Shown: positions 10,055-22,094, counted from the stretch's first letter. The stretch is DNA of 64,000 nt from Cognatundibacterium rugosum (GCF_014284365.1 NZ_JACOGG010000010.1:100090-164089), one strand, 5' to 3'. Program-made: numbers and translations. Notes: a model not told the origin generated them from the sequence alone.

Positions 10055-13000
10055 TCAGTTTAAAGACTTATGCAAACCTTGTAAATCATAAACATGCAAT
10101 TCATTCAGGTGGCGCATACCCTCAACCGCTGCTTCTGCACCGGCGATGGTGGTGAACGTGGTTGCACGTGCGATCAGTGCTGACGTACGGATGGCACGGG
10201 AATCAGAAATCGCATTACGTTTTTCTTCAACCGTATTAATCACCATCGCGATTTCATTGTTTTTGATCATATCCACCACGTGTGGACGACCCTCAACAAC
10301 TTTATTCACGATCGCAACCGGAATGCCCGCCTCAGTAATCGCCGCCGCCGTGCCACGGGTTGCGACCACCGAGAAGCCCAGCTCAACCAGATCCTTGGCT
10401 ACCTTGACTGCGCGTGGCTTATCACTGTTTTTGATACTCAGGAACACCTTACCTGAGGTTGGCAGCTTCACACCGGCTCCCAGCTGGGATTTCACGAAAG
10501 CTTCACCGAAGGTTTTACCAACACCCATGACTTCACCGGTCGATTTCATTTCCGGTCCCAGAATCGTGTCTACACCAGGGAATTTAACGAATGGGAAGAC
10601 TGCTTCTTTAACGCTAAAGTAAGGCGGCACCACTTCCGCACCGATGCCCTGAGAATCCAGCGACTGCCCGACCATGCAACGTGCTGCGATTTTCGCCAGT
10701 TGCAGGCCAGTCGCTTTCGACACATAAGGGACGGTACGCGATGCACGCGGATTGACTTCCAGCACAAACACCACATCCTGACCATCTTTTTGCTGGATCG
10801 CGAATTGCACATTCATCAGACCGACGACGTTCAGACCTTTCGCCATCAGTGACGTCTGGCGCTTGAGTTCGGCGATAGTTTCCTGAGACAGTGAGTATGG
10901 CGGCAGGGAACATGCGGAGTCACCCGAGTGCACGCCAGCCTGCTCAATATGCTCCATCACACCGCCGATAAAGGTGCGCTCACCATCTGACAGACAGTCC
11001 ACGTCAACTTCAATCGCATCATTCAGGAAGCGGTCCAGCAAGACCGGAGAATCATGCGACACCTTGACGGCCTCACGCATATAGCGCTCGAGATCGCGCT
11101 GCTCATGCACGATTTCCATGGCACGACCGCCCAATACGTAGGATGGGCGCACTACCAGCGGATAACCAATTTCCTGTGCCAGTGCGAGTGCTTCAGTTTC
11201 AGTACGTGCTGTACGGTTAGGCGGCTGACGCAAGCCCAGCTCTTGCAACATTTTCTGGAAGCGCTCACGGTCTTCTGCCGCATCAATCATGTCCGGCGAA
11301 GTACCAACGATAGGTACACCGTTCGCTTCCAAATCTAATGCCAATTTGAGTGGCGTCTGACCACCATACTGCACGATCACGCCTACTGGTTTTTCTTTAT
11401 CGACGATTTCCAACACGTCTTCCAGTGTCAATGGCTCAAAGTACAGACGGTCAGAAGTGTCGTAATCGGTAGAGACGGTTTCCGGATTACAGTTGACCAT
11501 GATGGTTTCGTAACCGTCTTCACGCATAGCGAATGCGGCATGAACACAGCAGTAATCGAATTCTATACCCTGGCCGATACGGTTAGGACCGCCGCCCAGC
11601 ACCATGATTTTTTTCTTATCTGTCGGATTGGACTCGCACTCTTCTTCATACGTTGAGTACATGTACGCGGTGTTAGTCGCAAACTCACCGGCACAGGTAT
11701 CAACGCGCTTGTAAACTGGACGCACGTTCAATGCACGGCGCTTTTCGCGGATAGCCGTATCTGTGGTTTTGAGCAATTTCGCCAGACGACGGTCAGAGAA
11801 GCCTTTTTGCTTCAGTTTCAGCATCATGGTCTGATCGATACTGTCCAGGGTTTGCTCATCCAGCCACAATTCGATGTCGACGATATCCTTGATCTGAATC
11901 AGGAACCAAGGGTCGATATGCGTGAGCTGATGCACTTCTTCCAGTGTAAAGCCCTGAGCAAATGCGTCACCCACATACCAGATACGATCCGGACCCGGCT
12001 CGCCCAGTTCTTTTTCAAGCAACTCACGATCCTGGGTTTTTTCATTCATACCATCCACGCCCACTTCCAGGCCACGCAAGGCTTTTTGGAAGGATTCCTG
12101 GAAAGTACGGCCTATCGCCATTACCTCACCCACAGATTTCATCTGCGTCGTCAGACGGTTATCTGCTGCCGGGAATTTTTCGAAGGCGAAACGTGGGATT
12201 TTTGTAACCACGTAATCAATAGATGGCTCAAACGATGCCGGTGTCGCACCGCCGGTGATCTCATTGCGCAATTCATCCAACGTGAAGCCAACCGCGAGTT
12301 TGGCAGCGATTTTCGCAATCGGGAAACCGGTTGCTTTCGAAGCCAGTGCCGAAGAACGGGATACACGCGGATTCATCTCAATGACGATCATACGGCCATC
12401 TGCCGGATTGACAGAGAACTGTACGTTAGAACCACCGGTATCAACGCCGATTTCACGCAATACTGCCAGCGAAGCATTACGCATGATCTGGTATTCTTTG
12501 TCGGTCAGCGTCTGAGCTGGTGCCACCGTGATCGAGTCACCGGTATGGACACCCATCGGGTCCAGATTTTCGATCGAGCAGACGATAATGCAGTTGTCCG
12601 CTTTGTCGCGCACCACTTCCATTTCGTACTCTTTCCAGCCTATCAGCGATTCTTCAATCAGCAATTCATTGGTAGGTGAAGCTTCCAAACCGCGTTTACA
12701 GATAGTCTCAAACTCTTCGGAGTTATACGCGATACCGCCACCGGTACCACCCATTGTGAACGATGGACGGATAATGACCGGGAAGCCTACATCTTTTTGC
12801 ACAGTCCAGGCTTCTTCCATGGAGTGCGCCACACCGGAACGCGCAGAACCCAGACCAATCTTGGTCATCGCTTCCTTGAACTTGGAGCGGTCTTCGGCTT
12901 TATCGATCGCCTCAGGGGAGGCGCCGATCAGTTCGCAACCGTATTTAACCAAAACACCATGGCGATGCAGATCGAGTGCGCAGTTCAGCGCAGTCTGACC

Positions 13001-13273
13001 ACCCATCGTTGGCAGTATCGCGTCCGGTTTTTCTTTAGCGATGATGCGCTCAACGACTTGCCAGGTGATAGGCTCAATGTAAGTCACATCAGCCATTTCT
13101 GGGTCGGTCATGATGGTCGCAGGATTGCTGTTGACCAGAATCACGCGGTAACCTTCTTCGCGCAAAGCCTTGCACGCCTGCGCGCCAGAGTAATCGAATT
13201 CACAGGCCTGACCAATGATAATTGGACCAGCGCCGATAATCAGTATGCTTTTTATGTCGGTACGTTTTGGCAT
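10055..13273 (-). CDS. carB: Carbamoyl-phosphate synthase large subunit
   Basis: Makes carbamoyl phosphate from bicarbonate, ammonia (passed from CarA) and two ATP, for arginine and pyrimidines. The 1072 residues match the usual length. It has two ATP-grasp halves: the N-terminal one with [21 protein letters not shown], the second with [19 protein letters not shown]. Each half carries metal-binding [17 protein letters not shown] / [17 protein letters not shown] segments. An oligomerisation region lies between them and a C-terminal MGS-like allosteric domain from about residue 935. It starts 5 bases after the carA stop, with its AGGAG inside the end of carA, so the two are coupled. Confidence 0.98.
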   Translation of the reverse strand: MPKRTDIKSILIIGAGPIIIGQACEFDYSGAQACKALREEGYRVILVNSNPATIMTDPEMADVTYIEPITWQVVERIIAKEKPDAILPTMGGQTALNCALDLHRHGVLVKYGCELIGASPEAIDKAEDRSKFKEAMTKIGLGSARSGVAHSMEEAWTVQKDVGFPVIIRPSFTMGGTGGGIAYNSEEFETICKRGLEASPTNELLIEESLIGWKEYEMEVVRDKADNCIIVCSIENLDPMGVHTGDSITVAPAQTLTDKEYQIMRNASLAVLREIGVDTGGSNVQFSVNPADGRMIVIEMNPRVSRSSALASKATGFPIAKIAAKLAVGFTLDELRNEITGGATPASFEPSIDYVVTKIPRFAFEKFPAADNRLTTQMKSVGEVMAIGRTFQESFQKALRGLEVGVDGMNEKTQDRELLEKELGEPGPDRIWYVGDAFAQGFTLEEVHQLTHIDPWFLIQIKDIVDIELWLDEQTLDSIDQTMMLKLKQKGFSDRRLAKLLKTTDTAIREKRRALNVRPVYKRVDTCAGEFATNTAYMYSTYEEECESNPTDKKKIMVLGGGPNRIGQGIEFDYCCVHAAFAMREDGYETIMVNCNPETVSTDYDTSDRLYFEPLTLEDVLEIVDKEKPVGVIVQYGGQTPLKLALDLEANGVPIVGTSPDMIDAAEDRERFQKMLQELGLRQPPNRTARTETEALALAQEIGYPLVVRPSYVLGGRAMEIVHEQRDLERYMREAVKVSHDSPVLLDRFLNDAIEVDVDCLSDGERTFIGGVMEHIEQAGVHSGDSACSLPPYSLSQETIAELKRQTSLMAKGLNVVGLMNVQFAIQQKDGQDVVFVLEVNPRASRTVPYVSKATGLQLAKIAARCMVGQSLDSQGIGAEVVPPYFSVKEAVFPFVKFPGVDTILGPEMKSTGEVMGVGKTFGEAFVKSQLGAGVKLPTSGKVFLSIKNSDKPRAVKVAKDLVELGFSVVATRGTAAAITEAGIPVAIVNKVVEGRPHVVDMIKNNEIAMVINTVEEKRNAISDSRAIRTSALIARATTFTTIAGAEAAVEGMRHLNELHVYDLQGLHKSLN

Positions 13274-13278
13274 TTTTA

Positions 13279-14448
<1,170 letters not shown>

Positions 14449-14686
14449 CTCCTGTATTGTTACCGCCGCTGCGATGCCCCAAATTGACGTTATCCCAGGC
14501 CGGACTATCTTTCCGTGCGGCCTGAAAATAAGTATGGAGCAATGTGAATTTGGGTAGGCGCTACGGCGAGATTTCGGATTAGTTAAACCCTCGAATTATA
14601 GCCCGAAACCCGCCTTTTGCCAAGTCCAAAACCCTGATTTCACTAGCAAAAACCTGGGATGAGTGACTTACTGCGTGCAGGAAAAC

Positions 14687-15097
14687 TCAGGCCAGACCCA
14701 GCGCAGCAATACCAGCGCGTGCTACCTGCGCATCTTCGGCCGATTTAACGCCAGAAACGCCGACAGCGCCAACACAATAACCATCCACCATGATCGGCAC
14801 ACCTCCCTCCAGCATACCTTCGACCAGTGGCGCGCTTAAAAAGGAATAGCGTCCATTGTTGATCAAATCTTCGTAGATTTTTGAATCGCGCTTACCCATT
14901 GCCGCAGTCTTTGCCTTAGCAGGCGCCAGATGCGTGGAAATCGGTGCCACACCGTCCAGGCGCTGCAACCAGATCAAATGCCCGCCGTCGTCGACGATGG
15001 CGATCACGACCGCCCAACCATTTGAGATTGCTTCCTGCTCCGCAGCAGCCGCAATTTTTTTTACATCTTCTAAGACCAGATAAGGCTTGGATTGCAT
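14687..15097 (-). CDS. GlcG/HbpS-family protein
   Basis: A 136-residue protein of the heme-degrading-domain/GlcG family: an N-terminal helix with AAAAEQEAISNGW, then IVDDGGHLIWLQRLDGV, the AKAKTAAMGKRDS helix, GGVPIMVDGYCVGAVGVSG, and a C-terminal A-rich helix. Members include Streptomyces HbpS and E. coli GlcG; the small cofactor or ligand is usually unknown. It is cytoplasmic by sequence and stands alone on the minus strand after a region of about 230 bases upstream of carA. No function can be assigned beyond the family. Confidence 0.85.
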   Translation of the reverse strand: MQSKPYLVLEDVKKIAAAAEQEAISNGWAVVIAIVDDGGHLIWLQRLDGVAPISTHLAPAKAKTAAMGKRDSKIYEDLINNGRYSFLSAPLVEGMLEGGVPIMVDGYCVGAVGVSGVKSAEDAQVARAGIAALGLA

Positions 15098-15376
15098 AAG
15101 TTTCTCCTAAAAAATATGCGCTGATTGTAAGCCAAGTTACCAACCAGCCCGACTATTTTTGTGATGAAAACAATTTAATTGATTTTCGCAAATTCCATCA
15201 ACAATTCGCCGCACCTTACTCTGCGTCGGGTTGGTACGACCCGGATGGAACGTAGCAACCGGTAGCGGCACACATGTTTAATCCTTAATAAGAGATGGGC
15301 AGAAAAAACCAGCAAACGGTTTACATTGTTCAAAAACTGACTTACAGTTGAGCGGTTTTTTTCAACAGGTGTAAAG

Positions 15377-15916
15377 ATGCTAATAAACGTTTCCAGACTA
15401 CTCAGAAATGCAAAATTAGTGCTTGTTGCAGCATGCCTGCAAACTTGTGTCATCAGCGCCTCCATGGCAGCAGACACAACCTTCCCCGAATCTTCCACTG
15501 CCTACCTGAAATTACAAGAATTAAAGCAACGAGCTTCCGATCTGACCGTAAAAGCCATGGATTTCATTGGCATTCACTACAAACGCGGCGGCAACACACC
15601 GGAAAATGGCCTGGATTGCAGTGGCTTTGTGCGCCTGGTATTTAAAGATGCGCTCGGTGCTGAACTGCCTCGCACCTCTGCAGAAATCAGCCGTGTCGGC
15701 GAAAAAATTGATCAAAAAGACCTGCAGCCTGGCGATCTGGTTTTTTACAATACGCTGCGTCGTGGTTTTTCGCATGTAGGCATTTATTTGGGTGATAACA
15801 AATTCATTCACTCCCCCTCAGCCGGCGGACAAGTCAGAATTGAAAGCATGGATCTGGCTTACTGGAAAAAACGCTTTAATGGTGCGCGCCGCATCAATGA
15901 AGATGAAGCGAAATAA
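15377..15916 (+). CDS. NlpC/P60-family cell-wall hydrolase, exported
   Basis: A 179-residue protein with an N-terminal signal peptide (about 1-31, ending SASMAA) and a C-terminal NlpC/P60 domain. The catalytic Cys81 is in GLDCSGFVRL, His133 is in FSHVGIYLG, and the third polar residue is His145 in FIHSPSAGG. This is the usual C-H-H arrangement of gamma-D-glutamyl-diamino acid endopeptidases that cut peptidoglycan stems (Spr/NlpC-like). The length is normal for a single-domain enzyme. A terminator follows 30 bases after the stop. Confidence 0.93.
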   Translation: MLINVSRLLRNAKLVLVAACLQTCVISASMAADTTFPESSTAYLKLQELKQRASDLTVKAMDFIGIHYKRGGNTPENGLDCSGFVRLVFKDALGAELPRTSAEISRVGEKIDQKDLQPGDLVFYNTLRRGFSHVGIYLGDNKFIHSPSAGGQVRIESMDLAYWKKRFNGARRINEDEAK

Positions 15917-15942
15917 GCCTGGCGATTCGCTACAGGACACGC

Positions 15943-15977
15943 GTAAAAAAAAGGGAGCCGACGCTCCCTTTTATCTT
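15943..15977 (+). terminator. Rho-independent terminator of the NlpC/P60 gene
   Basis: AAAAGGGAGC and GCTCCCTTTT form a stem with a CGAC loop, followed by ATCTT. Confidence 0.8.
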
Positions 15978-16058
15978 ACATGACCCACATGATCTTAATC
16001 ATCAACGCCCTTGCCCCTGCTCAGGCAAAAACCTAAGCGGTGCCTGCGCTTCAATTAC

Positions 16059-17003
16059 TCAGCGCTCCTGTAAAGCCTTGAGTTTTTGCTTAATTTCCGG
16101 CATCGCCGCCATCGCCGCTTTTTCGCCCGCCAGTATTGCCAGATTACGCCCGGCAAAATCGCTGCCTTTCATGGAAGGCAGATCAGGACGTATCACCACA
16201 TCCGCCTGTTTCAACTCAAACTGATTAATGCTTTGCCCCATGATGCTGACTGTTTGCAGCAAAATGTCTATCGTTCCAGTGCCGCTCTGCCCATCCACTG
16301 TCTGAGAAATATTCACGGCAATTACCAGATCCGCGCCCATATCGCGCGCAAAGCGCACTGGCACAGGCGCCACCAGCCCCCCATCCACATATTGCCTGTC
16401 ATTGATACGCACCGGCTGGAATACAGCAGGAACCGCAGACGAGGCCCGTACTGCTGCACCGGTATTCCCGCGCTGGAATAACACAGCCTGCCCGGTTGCC
16501 AGGTCAGTTGCGACCGCGCCAAACGGCTTTTTTAAACGCTCAATCGGCGTTTGCCCGACCATGCGATTCACATAGGCTTGCAATGCATCCCCTTTGAGCA
16601 CGCCACTGGATTTGGAAAATAATGGCAGCGACCAGTCTGAGATCGTTGCCTCATCCATGTCCAGCGCCATTTTTTGTAAAGTAAATCCATTATTTCCAGC
16701 GGCATACATTGCACCAACCACACTGCCTGCGCTGGTGCCAACGACCACATCGGGCACAATGCCTTGTGACTCAAGTGCTTTGATTACGCCGATATGAGCA
16801 AAGCCACGCGCAGCACCGCCACCCAGTGCAAGGCCGATTCTGACTGGACGCGCCGCTTTGGGTACTGGCACGGTATTGACTACCGGCGCAACCGGCGTTG
16901 GTGCAGATCCAGAGGTGACGCAGGCACTCAGTGTAAATACCAACATCGCGCAGCCCAGCGCTGACACTGCCGTTTTACTATGTATGGAAAAATTCAATTT
17001 CAT
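16059..17003 (-). CDS. Patatin-like phospholipase, lipoprotein (RssA-like)
   Basis: A 314-residue protein from ATG 17003. Residues 1-28 are a lipoprotein signal with the lipobox LSAC (Cys28). The patatin domain follows: oxyanion loop GGGAARGFAHIG near 61-72, nucleophile Ser91 in GTSAGS, and the catalytic Asp207 in YVDGG. These make the Ser-Asp dyad of bacterial patatins, which act as acyl hydrolases or phospholipases; the substrate here is unknown. An ATG seven codons upstream is possible but would spoil the compact signal peptide. The Pro/Val-rich linker after Cys28 suggests membrane anchoring. Confidence 0.93.
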   Translation of the reverse strand: MKLNFSIHSKTAVSALGCAMLVFTLSACVTSGSAPTPVAPVVNTVPVPKAARPVRIGLALGGGAARGFAHIGVIKALESQGIVPDVVVGTSAGSVVGAMYAAGNNGFTLQKMALDMDEATISDWSLPLFSKSSGVLKGDALQAYVNRMVGQTPIERLKKPFGAVATDLATGQAVLFQRGNTGAAVRASSAVPAVFQPVRINDRQYVDGGLVAPVPVRFARDMGADLVIAVNISQTVDGQSGTGTIDILLQTVSIMGQSINQFELKQADVVIRPDLPSMKGSDFAGRNLAILAGEKAAMAAMPEIKQKLKALQER

Positions 17004-17245
17004 CTCATCTTCAAAAATAAACATGATTCCGGCGATTTTTCACGACACGTGAGCCCAACCGAAGCGGCGATTATACGAGTATGCCGACAACAAAGACATC
17101 ACTATCCCAGACTCTCAGAGCCGCAGGCTCTATGCAAGAGTAGCGAAATGAATTACAAGAAGTCATGCTACTGACACAATATTCACAGATAATCTGGCCG
17201 CCGACTGCGCTTGAGGCGATATTTGCAGCAAACTGAAAATAATTT

Positions 17246-17290
17246 AGCAAACGATTGCGTCTTAAACAATTTAAAAGGCAATCGTTTGCT
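17246..17290. promoter_or_regulatory. Inverted repeat upstream of the cyclic phosphodiesterase gene, PurR/LacI-like half boxes
   Basis: A perfect 13-bp inverted repeat: AGCAAACGATTGC at 17246-17258 and GCAATCGTTTGCT at 17278-17290, with a 19-base spacer, ending 20 bases before the start codon. The left arm with its flank (TAGCAAACGATTGCGT) agrees at 13 of 16 positions with the E. coli PurR operator consensus as I recall it. It may be an operator pair or an mRNA hairpin. The regulator is not in the window. Confidence 0.5.
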
Positions 17291-17309
17291 TTCTGATTCC
17301 GGAGAAAAT

Positions 17310-19412
17310 ATGAAAAAAACTTATTGGGCCACATTGATCCCCGCTCTGTTCCCTGGCCTGATCCTCAGTGGCTGTGCCAACAATAATTCCAGCTCAGCCA
17401 CCACTGAGGCCGAAACGATTCCTGAGGGAACCATCGTCAAAGTCTCGTTACTGGAAACCACCGATTTGCATCAAAACATCTTGAGCTACGATTACTATGG
17501 CTTGAAAGCTGACACCAGTATCGGTTTGGAGCGTACCGCAGCCCTGATTCAGTCTGCACGCGCGGAAAACCCAAATACCGTATTACTCGATGATGGCGAT
17601 GTCATTCAGGGTACGTTACTGGGTGACCAGCAAGCTGTCGCCTCCCCTGTCACCTGTGCAGGCACGCTGGCGATACACAAAGCGATGAATGCCTTGAAAT
17701 TCGATGGTGCAGGTGTCGGTAACCATGAATTCAACTATGGCTTGAATTTTTTGAGCCAGATCACCAATAAAGACTTTGGCATTACCGGTGTCAATAAACC
17801 GAATAACTGCGGCTCGCCGGGCTTTCCTGTCGTGTTGTCCAACGTCGTCGGAGTCGCAAGTCAACAGCCTATCTTCAATCCCTACTCCATCATTTATAAA
17901 CGTTTTGTCGGTACTAAACCCGATGGCAGCAGCACGGTAGTTCCGGTGAACGTCGGCATCATCGGCTTTGTACCGCCACAGATCATGGATTGGGATCAAA
18001 AAAATCTGGCTGGCAAAGTGATGGTCAATGGCGTGGTCGAATCCGCACAAAAATACGTACCTGAAATGCGCTCCAAAGGTGCAGATCTCGTTGTCGCTTT
18101 GTCGCATGGCGGTCTGGATGCATCGCCATACAGCCCGAAAATGGAAAACGGCAGCTATCACCTGACAACTACCGGTATCGATGCGCTGATGCTGGGCCAT
18201 TCCCATTTGATTTTCCCGGTTGCCAAAGAAAAAAACGGTCCAAAACTTGATGCTTCACTGGCAGCATTACCGGCGGATAAAGTCGATACAGTCAAGGGCC
18301 TGGTCAATGGCGTGCCAGCGGTCATGGCGCAAAGCTGGGGGCGCCGCCTGGGCATTATTCAGCTCACACTCAAATACCAGTCTGGCAAATGGGTAGTGCA
18401 AAAAGATTTGACCAATGTCGAGGCACGTGGCTTTAAATACAAAGATGGCGTAACCATTGTTGATGCCGACGCGTCGATCGCTCCGCTGGTTGATACTGAA
18501 CACAAAGCTACACTGGCTTATGCCGCACAATCCCTGGGTACCAGCACCGACTTTGGTATGTCCGCCTTTTTCTCACTGGTCGGTGATGTCAGCGCGATCC
18601 AAATCGTAAATCAGGCACAAATCGATTACGTCAAAAACTTTATTGCCAATTCAACAGACCCTGTCATAGCCAGCTACAAAACGATTCCTGTTATTTCATG
18701 CAGCGCGCCGTTTAAGGCTGGCCGCAACGGTGCTACCGATTTCACTGATGTCGCACCAACTGCAACGCCGGCAAATCCTGTGACCTTGCAAGTCAGAAAC
18801 CCGGGCGATCTCTACCTGTATGGCAATAACAATGTGCAGGCAGTTAAAATCAAGGGCAGTGATTTGAAAAACTGGCTGGAAACAGCAGCCAAACAATTTG
18901 GACAAATCAATCCGGCATTGAAGACGGAACAAGATCTGGTGCCAGATTACTCGGCAATTTATAACTACGATGTGTTCTATGCTGACAATAACGCTTTGCT
19001 TTATCAGATCGATGTGACCAAGCCTGTCGGCAGCCGCATCGTCAATCTGCAATATGCGGGTAAGACAGTGGCAGACAGTGATGACTTCATCGTCGCGACT
19101 AACGATTATCGCGCCAGTGGCGGTGGCAGTGTACCGGGCATCGATGGCAGCAAAACCATCATCAAATCCCCGGATGCTAATCAGGCTGTGGTCAGTGATT
19201 TCGTTAAAAAGCAAGGCACTGTGACATTTGCCAAAAATGGCTCAGGCCGTAGCTGGAGTTTTGTCAAAGTCAGCACACAAGGCCCAGTCATTCTGCGCTC
19301 AGCACCTGGCAAATTGTCTGTTGCCACTAACCTGGGTCTGCCGCAAGTGGTGAGCGAAGGTAGTCTGGATGCATCCGGCTACGCGAAGTATGCAATCGAC
19401 TTGTCGAAGTAA
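17310..19412 (+). CDS. Lipoprotein 2',3'-cyclic-nucleotide 2'-phosphodiesterase/3'-nucleotidase (CpdB-like)
   Basis: A 700-residue protein from ATG 17310 with GGAG nine bases before it. Residues 1-20 are a lipoprotein signal with LSGC. The metallophosphatase domain has LLETTDLHQNI, DDGDVIQG, GNHEFNYGL, VALSHGG and LGHSHLIFP, the five metal-binding blocks of the UshA/CpdB family. The C-terminal 5'-nucleotidase domain carries the substrate Tyr/Phe region (NDYRASGGG near 610). Such enzymes release nucleosides from RNA breakdown products in the periplasm. CpdB is a closer match than UshA because of the DLHQN and NDYRASGGG forms. The perfect inverted repeat upstream may regulate it. Confidence 0.92.
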   Translation: MKKTYWATLIPALFPGLILSGCANNNSSSATTEAETIPEGTIVKVSLLETTDLHQNILSYDYYGLKADTSIGLERTAALIQSARAENPNTVLLDDGDVIQGTLLGDQQAVASPVTCAGTLAIHKAMNALKFDGAGVGNHEFNYGLNFLSQITNKDFGITGVNKPNNCGSPGFPVVLSNVVGVASQQPIFNPYSIIYKRFVGTKPDGSSTVVPVNVGIIGFVPPQIMDWDQKNLAGKVMVNGVVESAQKYVPEMRSKGADLVVALSHGGLDASPYSPKMENGSYHLTTTGIDALMLGHSHLIFPVAKEKNGPKLDASLAALPADKVDTVKGLVNGVPAVMAQSWGRRLGIIQLTLKYQSGKWVVQKDLTNVEARGFKYKDGVTIVDADASIAPLVDTEHKATLAYAAQSLGTSTDFGMSAFFSLVGDVSAIQIVNQAQIDYVKNFIANSTDPVIASYKTIPVISCSAPFKAGRNGATDFTDVAPTATPANPVTLQVRNPGDLYLYGNNNVQAVKIKGSDLKNWLETAAKQFGQINPALKTEQDLVPDYSAIYNYDVFYADNNALLYQIDVTKPVGSRIVNLQYAGKTVADSDDFIVATNDYRASGGGSVPGIDGSKTIIKSPDANQAVVSDFVKKQGTVTFAKNGSGRSWSFVKVSTQGPVILRSAPGKLSVATNLGLPQVVSEGSLDASGYAKYAIDLSK

Positions 19413-19557
19413 TGCTCAGAAAAAACTGTGCAAATTACCTTGCACAGACCTAAGCAAAACCTGAGTCAACCGCCGGCGCATCTGTACAACTGCGCACTCC
19501 GCAAACACGGGGTACGCGCTACGCAGATCCGCCGGCACTATAGATGGATTTAGAACG

Positions 19558-20295
19558 ATGCGTAGATTCGCAATGACGATCATGACAGCCGGCGTATTGG
19601 CGGGCTTAGTTGCATGTTCTGTGAGTCAGAGCAATATGCCAGCCTCGGCAGAAATAGAAGCAGCTGGCATGCAAGCGCTACAAGGCAAACAGGCCGCAGC
19701 GTTTCGCTATTTAGAAAAATGGGCACAGGCAGGGGTCGTCAAAGCACAGCGTGAGCTAGCCTTAGCCCGCTCTGCTGATTCGGCCACATATGCGGAGGCG
19801 GCGAAGTGGCTTAAGACCGCAGCCCAGTCGGGGGACAATGAAGCCCAGTTTGCCTTAGCGGAGGCGTATTACAAGGCCCAGCTGGGATTAGAGAAGAATT
19901 ATACAGAGGCAAAAATCTGGTATCAGGCTGCTGCAATACAAAACAATGCCAAAGCCGCTTTCATGCTAGCCCGTATGTCGAAATACGGCGAAGGCACGCG
20001 TGCCAGTGCAGACGCTTCTGTGACCTGGCTATTGAAAGCCAGTGAACTGGGACATGCTCAAGCGATGTTTTTGCTATCGAATGCCTATGAAACAGGGGAC
20101 GGCATTAAACAAGATAAAGCAAAAGCCCGCGACTGGCTGGAACAATCTGCGGAAGGAGAGTTTCCGCCCGCCATCCACGCGCTCGCTTTATTGTTAGAAA
20201 CCGAAAATACCCAACATACTGACCGTCAACGCGCACGTCATTTGTTGAAGGAAGCGTCCGATGAACGTCTGCTGCGCTGGAATCGTTCCCAATAA
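19558..20295 (+). CDS. Sel1-repeat (TPR-like) lipoprotein
   Basis: A 245-residue protein with a lipoprotein-type signal (LVAC, Cys at about 20). After it come tandem Sel1-like repeats of about 36 residues: AAKWLKTAAQSGDNEAQFALAE, AKIWYQAAAIQNNAKAAFMLAR, SVTWLLKASELGHAQAMFLLSN, ARDWLEQSAEGEFPPAIHALAL. Sel1 arrays are alpha-alpha solenoids that mediate protein contacts; no catalytic residues are expected. The partner is unknown. It may share a transcript with the preceding nucleotidase gene (145-base gap), but no terminator or promoter between them is clear. Confidence 0.85.
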   Translation: MRRFAMTIMTAGVLAGLVACSVSQSNMPASAEIEAAGMQALQGKQAAAFRYLEKWAQAGVVKAQRELALARSADSATYAEAAKWLKTAAQSGDNEAQFALAEAYYKAQLGLEKNYTEAKIWYQAAAIQNNAKAAFMLARMSKYGEGTRASADASVTWLLKASELGHAQAMFLLSNAYETGDGIKQDKAKARDWLEQSAEGEFPPAIHALALLLETENTQHTDRQRARHLLKEASDERLLRWNRSQ

Positions 20296-20535
20296 ATTAC
20301 GTATTCCACAGTCATATCTTAGCGACGAACAATGCAAGAAACAGGCGAAGTCCCAAGCCTCCCCTTATACAAAGTTTCCGAACAAAAACAATTGCTTTAC
20401 ATTTTGTAAATTCACATAAAAATAAAACAATTCTTCACAAATTCCCCGACAGCTCCCCCATTCAGCTACCGCAAAAATGGCTATTCTTGCCATTCAACTT
20501 CTGGCAATGGTGCCAGAGAATTTTAAGGAGCCGCT
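20296..20535. other. Short intergenic region before the GlsB-like gene
   Basis: AT-rich, with TTTACA-TTT-TGTAAA at about 20395-20409, a small dyad that may be a regulator site, and AAGGAG at 20524-20529 as the ribosome-binding site of the next gene. No coding sequence is seen. Confidence 0.4.
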
Positions 20536-20793
20536 ATGCACTACATCTGGATGTTTATCGTTGGTATTTTTACCGGACTGCTTGCCCGTTTTCTGATGCC
20601 GGGTGCAGATCAGATGGGATTACTCATGACTGGCCTGGTTGGTATTGCAGGTTCATTCATTGGCGGAATGATCAGCGGCCTGTTCAGTAAACCAGCAGAT
20701 GGCAGTCTGCTTCATCCTGCCGGTCTGATCATGTCCGTAATCGGTGCGATGATTTTACTATTTATCGTAAGACACTTTCACTTATTAGCGTAA
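20536..20793 (+). CDS. GlsB/YeaQ/YmgE-family small membrane protein
   Basis: An 85-residue hydrophobic protein with three membrane helices (about 4-17, 27-48, 62-82). It has the glycine-rich pattern typical of the GlsB/YeaQ/YmgE (transglycosylase-associated) family: FTGLLARFLMPGADQMG, LVGIAGSFIGGMISG, then SVIGAMILLFIV. These proteins are linked to stress responses; the older name does not show an enzymatic role. A strong AAGGAG precedes the ATG. An inverted repeat GTGGCGC/GCGCCAC at about 20801-20834 follows the stop but lacks a T tract. Confidence 0.88.
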   Translation: MHYIWMFIVGIFTGLLARFLMPGADQMGLLMTGLVGIAGSFIGGMISGLFSKPADGSLLHPAGLIMSVIGAMILLFIVRHFHLLA

Positions 20794-20903
20794 AACACGG
20801 TGGCGCCGTTATCAGACCTTTTAACAGCGCCACGCTGCTCATCTCTAAGCTAGCCGCGAGTGCTGGCTTAGATCCACAATGACCATCTTTCTTGCCTTAC
20901 CGA

Positions 20904-22094
20904 CTATCCACCGAACATCGCTGTTGCCGCCACAAAATTGATACCGCGTTCTGTCCAGGAATTATTGGAATTCGTCAACCCCTGCGTTGCCATGTCGTAG
21001 CTGTTTTTTACAAATCCTTGTTTCACTTCCAGGGCATGGGACAGGCGCCCCATCTGTTCTACGTACCCCATCGCAGGACGGTTATCAACCGGAACCATCT
21101 CGCTCCCTGTCACATTACCCATGGCATCGTAGGTGGCACGCTCCACCATTTGTGGCTGGGCATTGGCACTAGCAGCACCGGGCCGGTTCCCCTGTATCAT
21201 CGCCGCATACCGGTTCTCTTCACGGTAACGCTCATCCGCCACCGCCTGGGCAATCACCTGGGCTTCCATTGCCGCCTTGTAGGCCAGGCCTTTGCTGTTG
21301 TTGCCAAGAATAGCGCCACCTGCCTGGCTTAGCCGTTGCATGCATTCCTCGCTGTAGACGCTGGTGTCCCAGGCATTTAAGCTTTGTCCCGGACGGATAA
21401 TTGGACTGCCGTATTCGTTGAGTCTGAGGTTGTTGTCCCGGATCATTAAGGCCATGCCGGCAAGCCATTGGTCGCCGTAGATGTTTTTGGCGATTTTTTC
21501 CAGATTATCGCCCTTGCTCACATTGTGCACGGTGACGCTGCGGGCTGGCCCCATGCCATGTTCCTGATCGTACTGATCACTGGCAACATCAGAGCCATTG
21601 CGGTCATTGAGTCCGCTTCCCACCTGTTCATCGGTAGCAATAGCCGTAGCCTGTACCGGACGGGTGATGCCCAATTTATTGAGGAATTCCTTGCTGCGGG
21701 CAGCGACGTCTTCGGCGAAGCTCAGGCGGCTGCCACTATTGCCGGTGGCTGTACTATGACCACTGTCAGCTTGCTGTGCCTGGGCTGCTTCCTGTGCACG
21801 GGCATTCTCTTCGTAGCGGTTCAGTCTTGCTGTTTCTGCGTCACTCTGGTTGCTGGCGTTAGTGGAGTTGGCCTGGGTCAGGCTGGTGCTTAGGGCGTTG
21901 CCAAAGCTGTCCACTGCGATCTGTACCACGTCAACTTTACCGCCTCGTACCGCTGCACTGGTGAGGCCGCCTGCCAGGTTGCTGAGGCTGCTGGCAATGA
22001 AGTTGCCGAGTCTGGGGTTGTTCTCAAAGGCTTTGAGGAAGGTACTGTCGCCACTGTGTTGCCAGCTGCCGACTTTGCCGTTGCTGCCTACACA
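20904..22094 (-). pseudogene. 3' remnant of a large LysM-domain surface protein
   Basis: The frame is open on the minus strand from an in-frame TAA at 22095-22097 down to the stop at 20904, about 396 codons, without a convincing start codon at its 5' end. A GTG at 21929 would give 341 residues. The protein is Ala/Gln/Asn-rich, contains a LysM domain (HNVSKGDNLEKIAKNIYGDQWLAGMALMIRDNN...IRPGQSLNAW, near residues 133-185 of the 341), and has low-complexity helices before and after. The homology-like text continues upstream of the GTG (NLAGGLTSAAVRGG), so it is most likely the C-terminal end of a very large exoprotein (RHS/hemagglutinin type) cut off by rearrangement. Translation from the GTG cannot be excluded. 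Confidence 0.65.

Noticed and set aside
14449..14686. Attenuator or leader peptide before carA
   Set aside because: No Arg- or pyrimidine-type leader, no terminator/antiterminator pair could be drawn.
17211..17309. Upstream start of the cyclic phosphodiesterase gene
   Set aside because: The extension is encoded by the inverted repeat and would displace the lipoprotein signal; GGAG marks the ATG at 17310.
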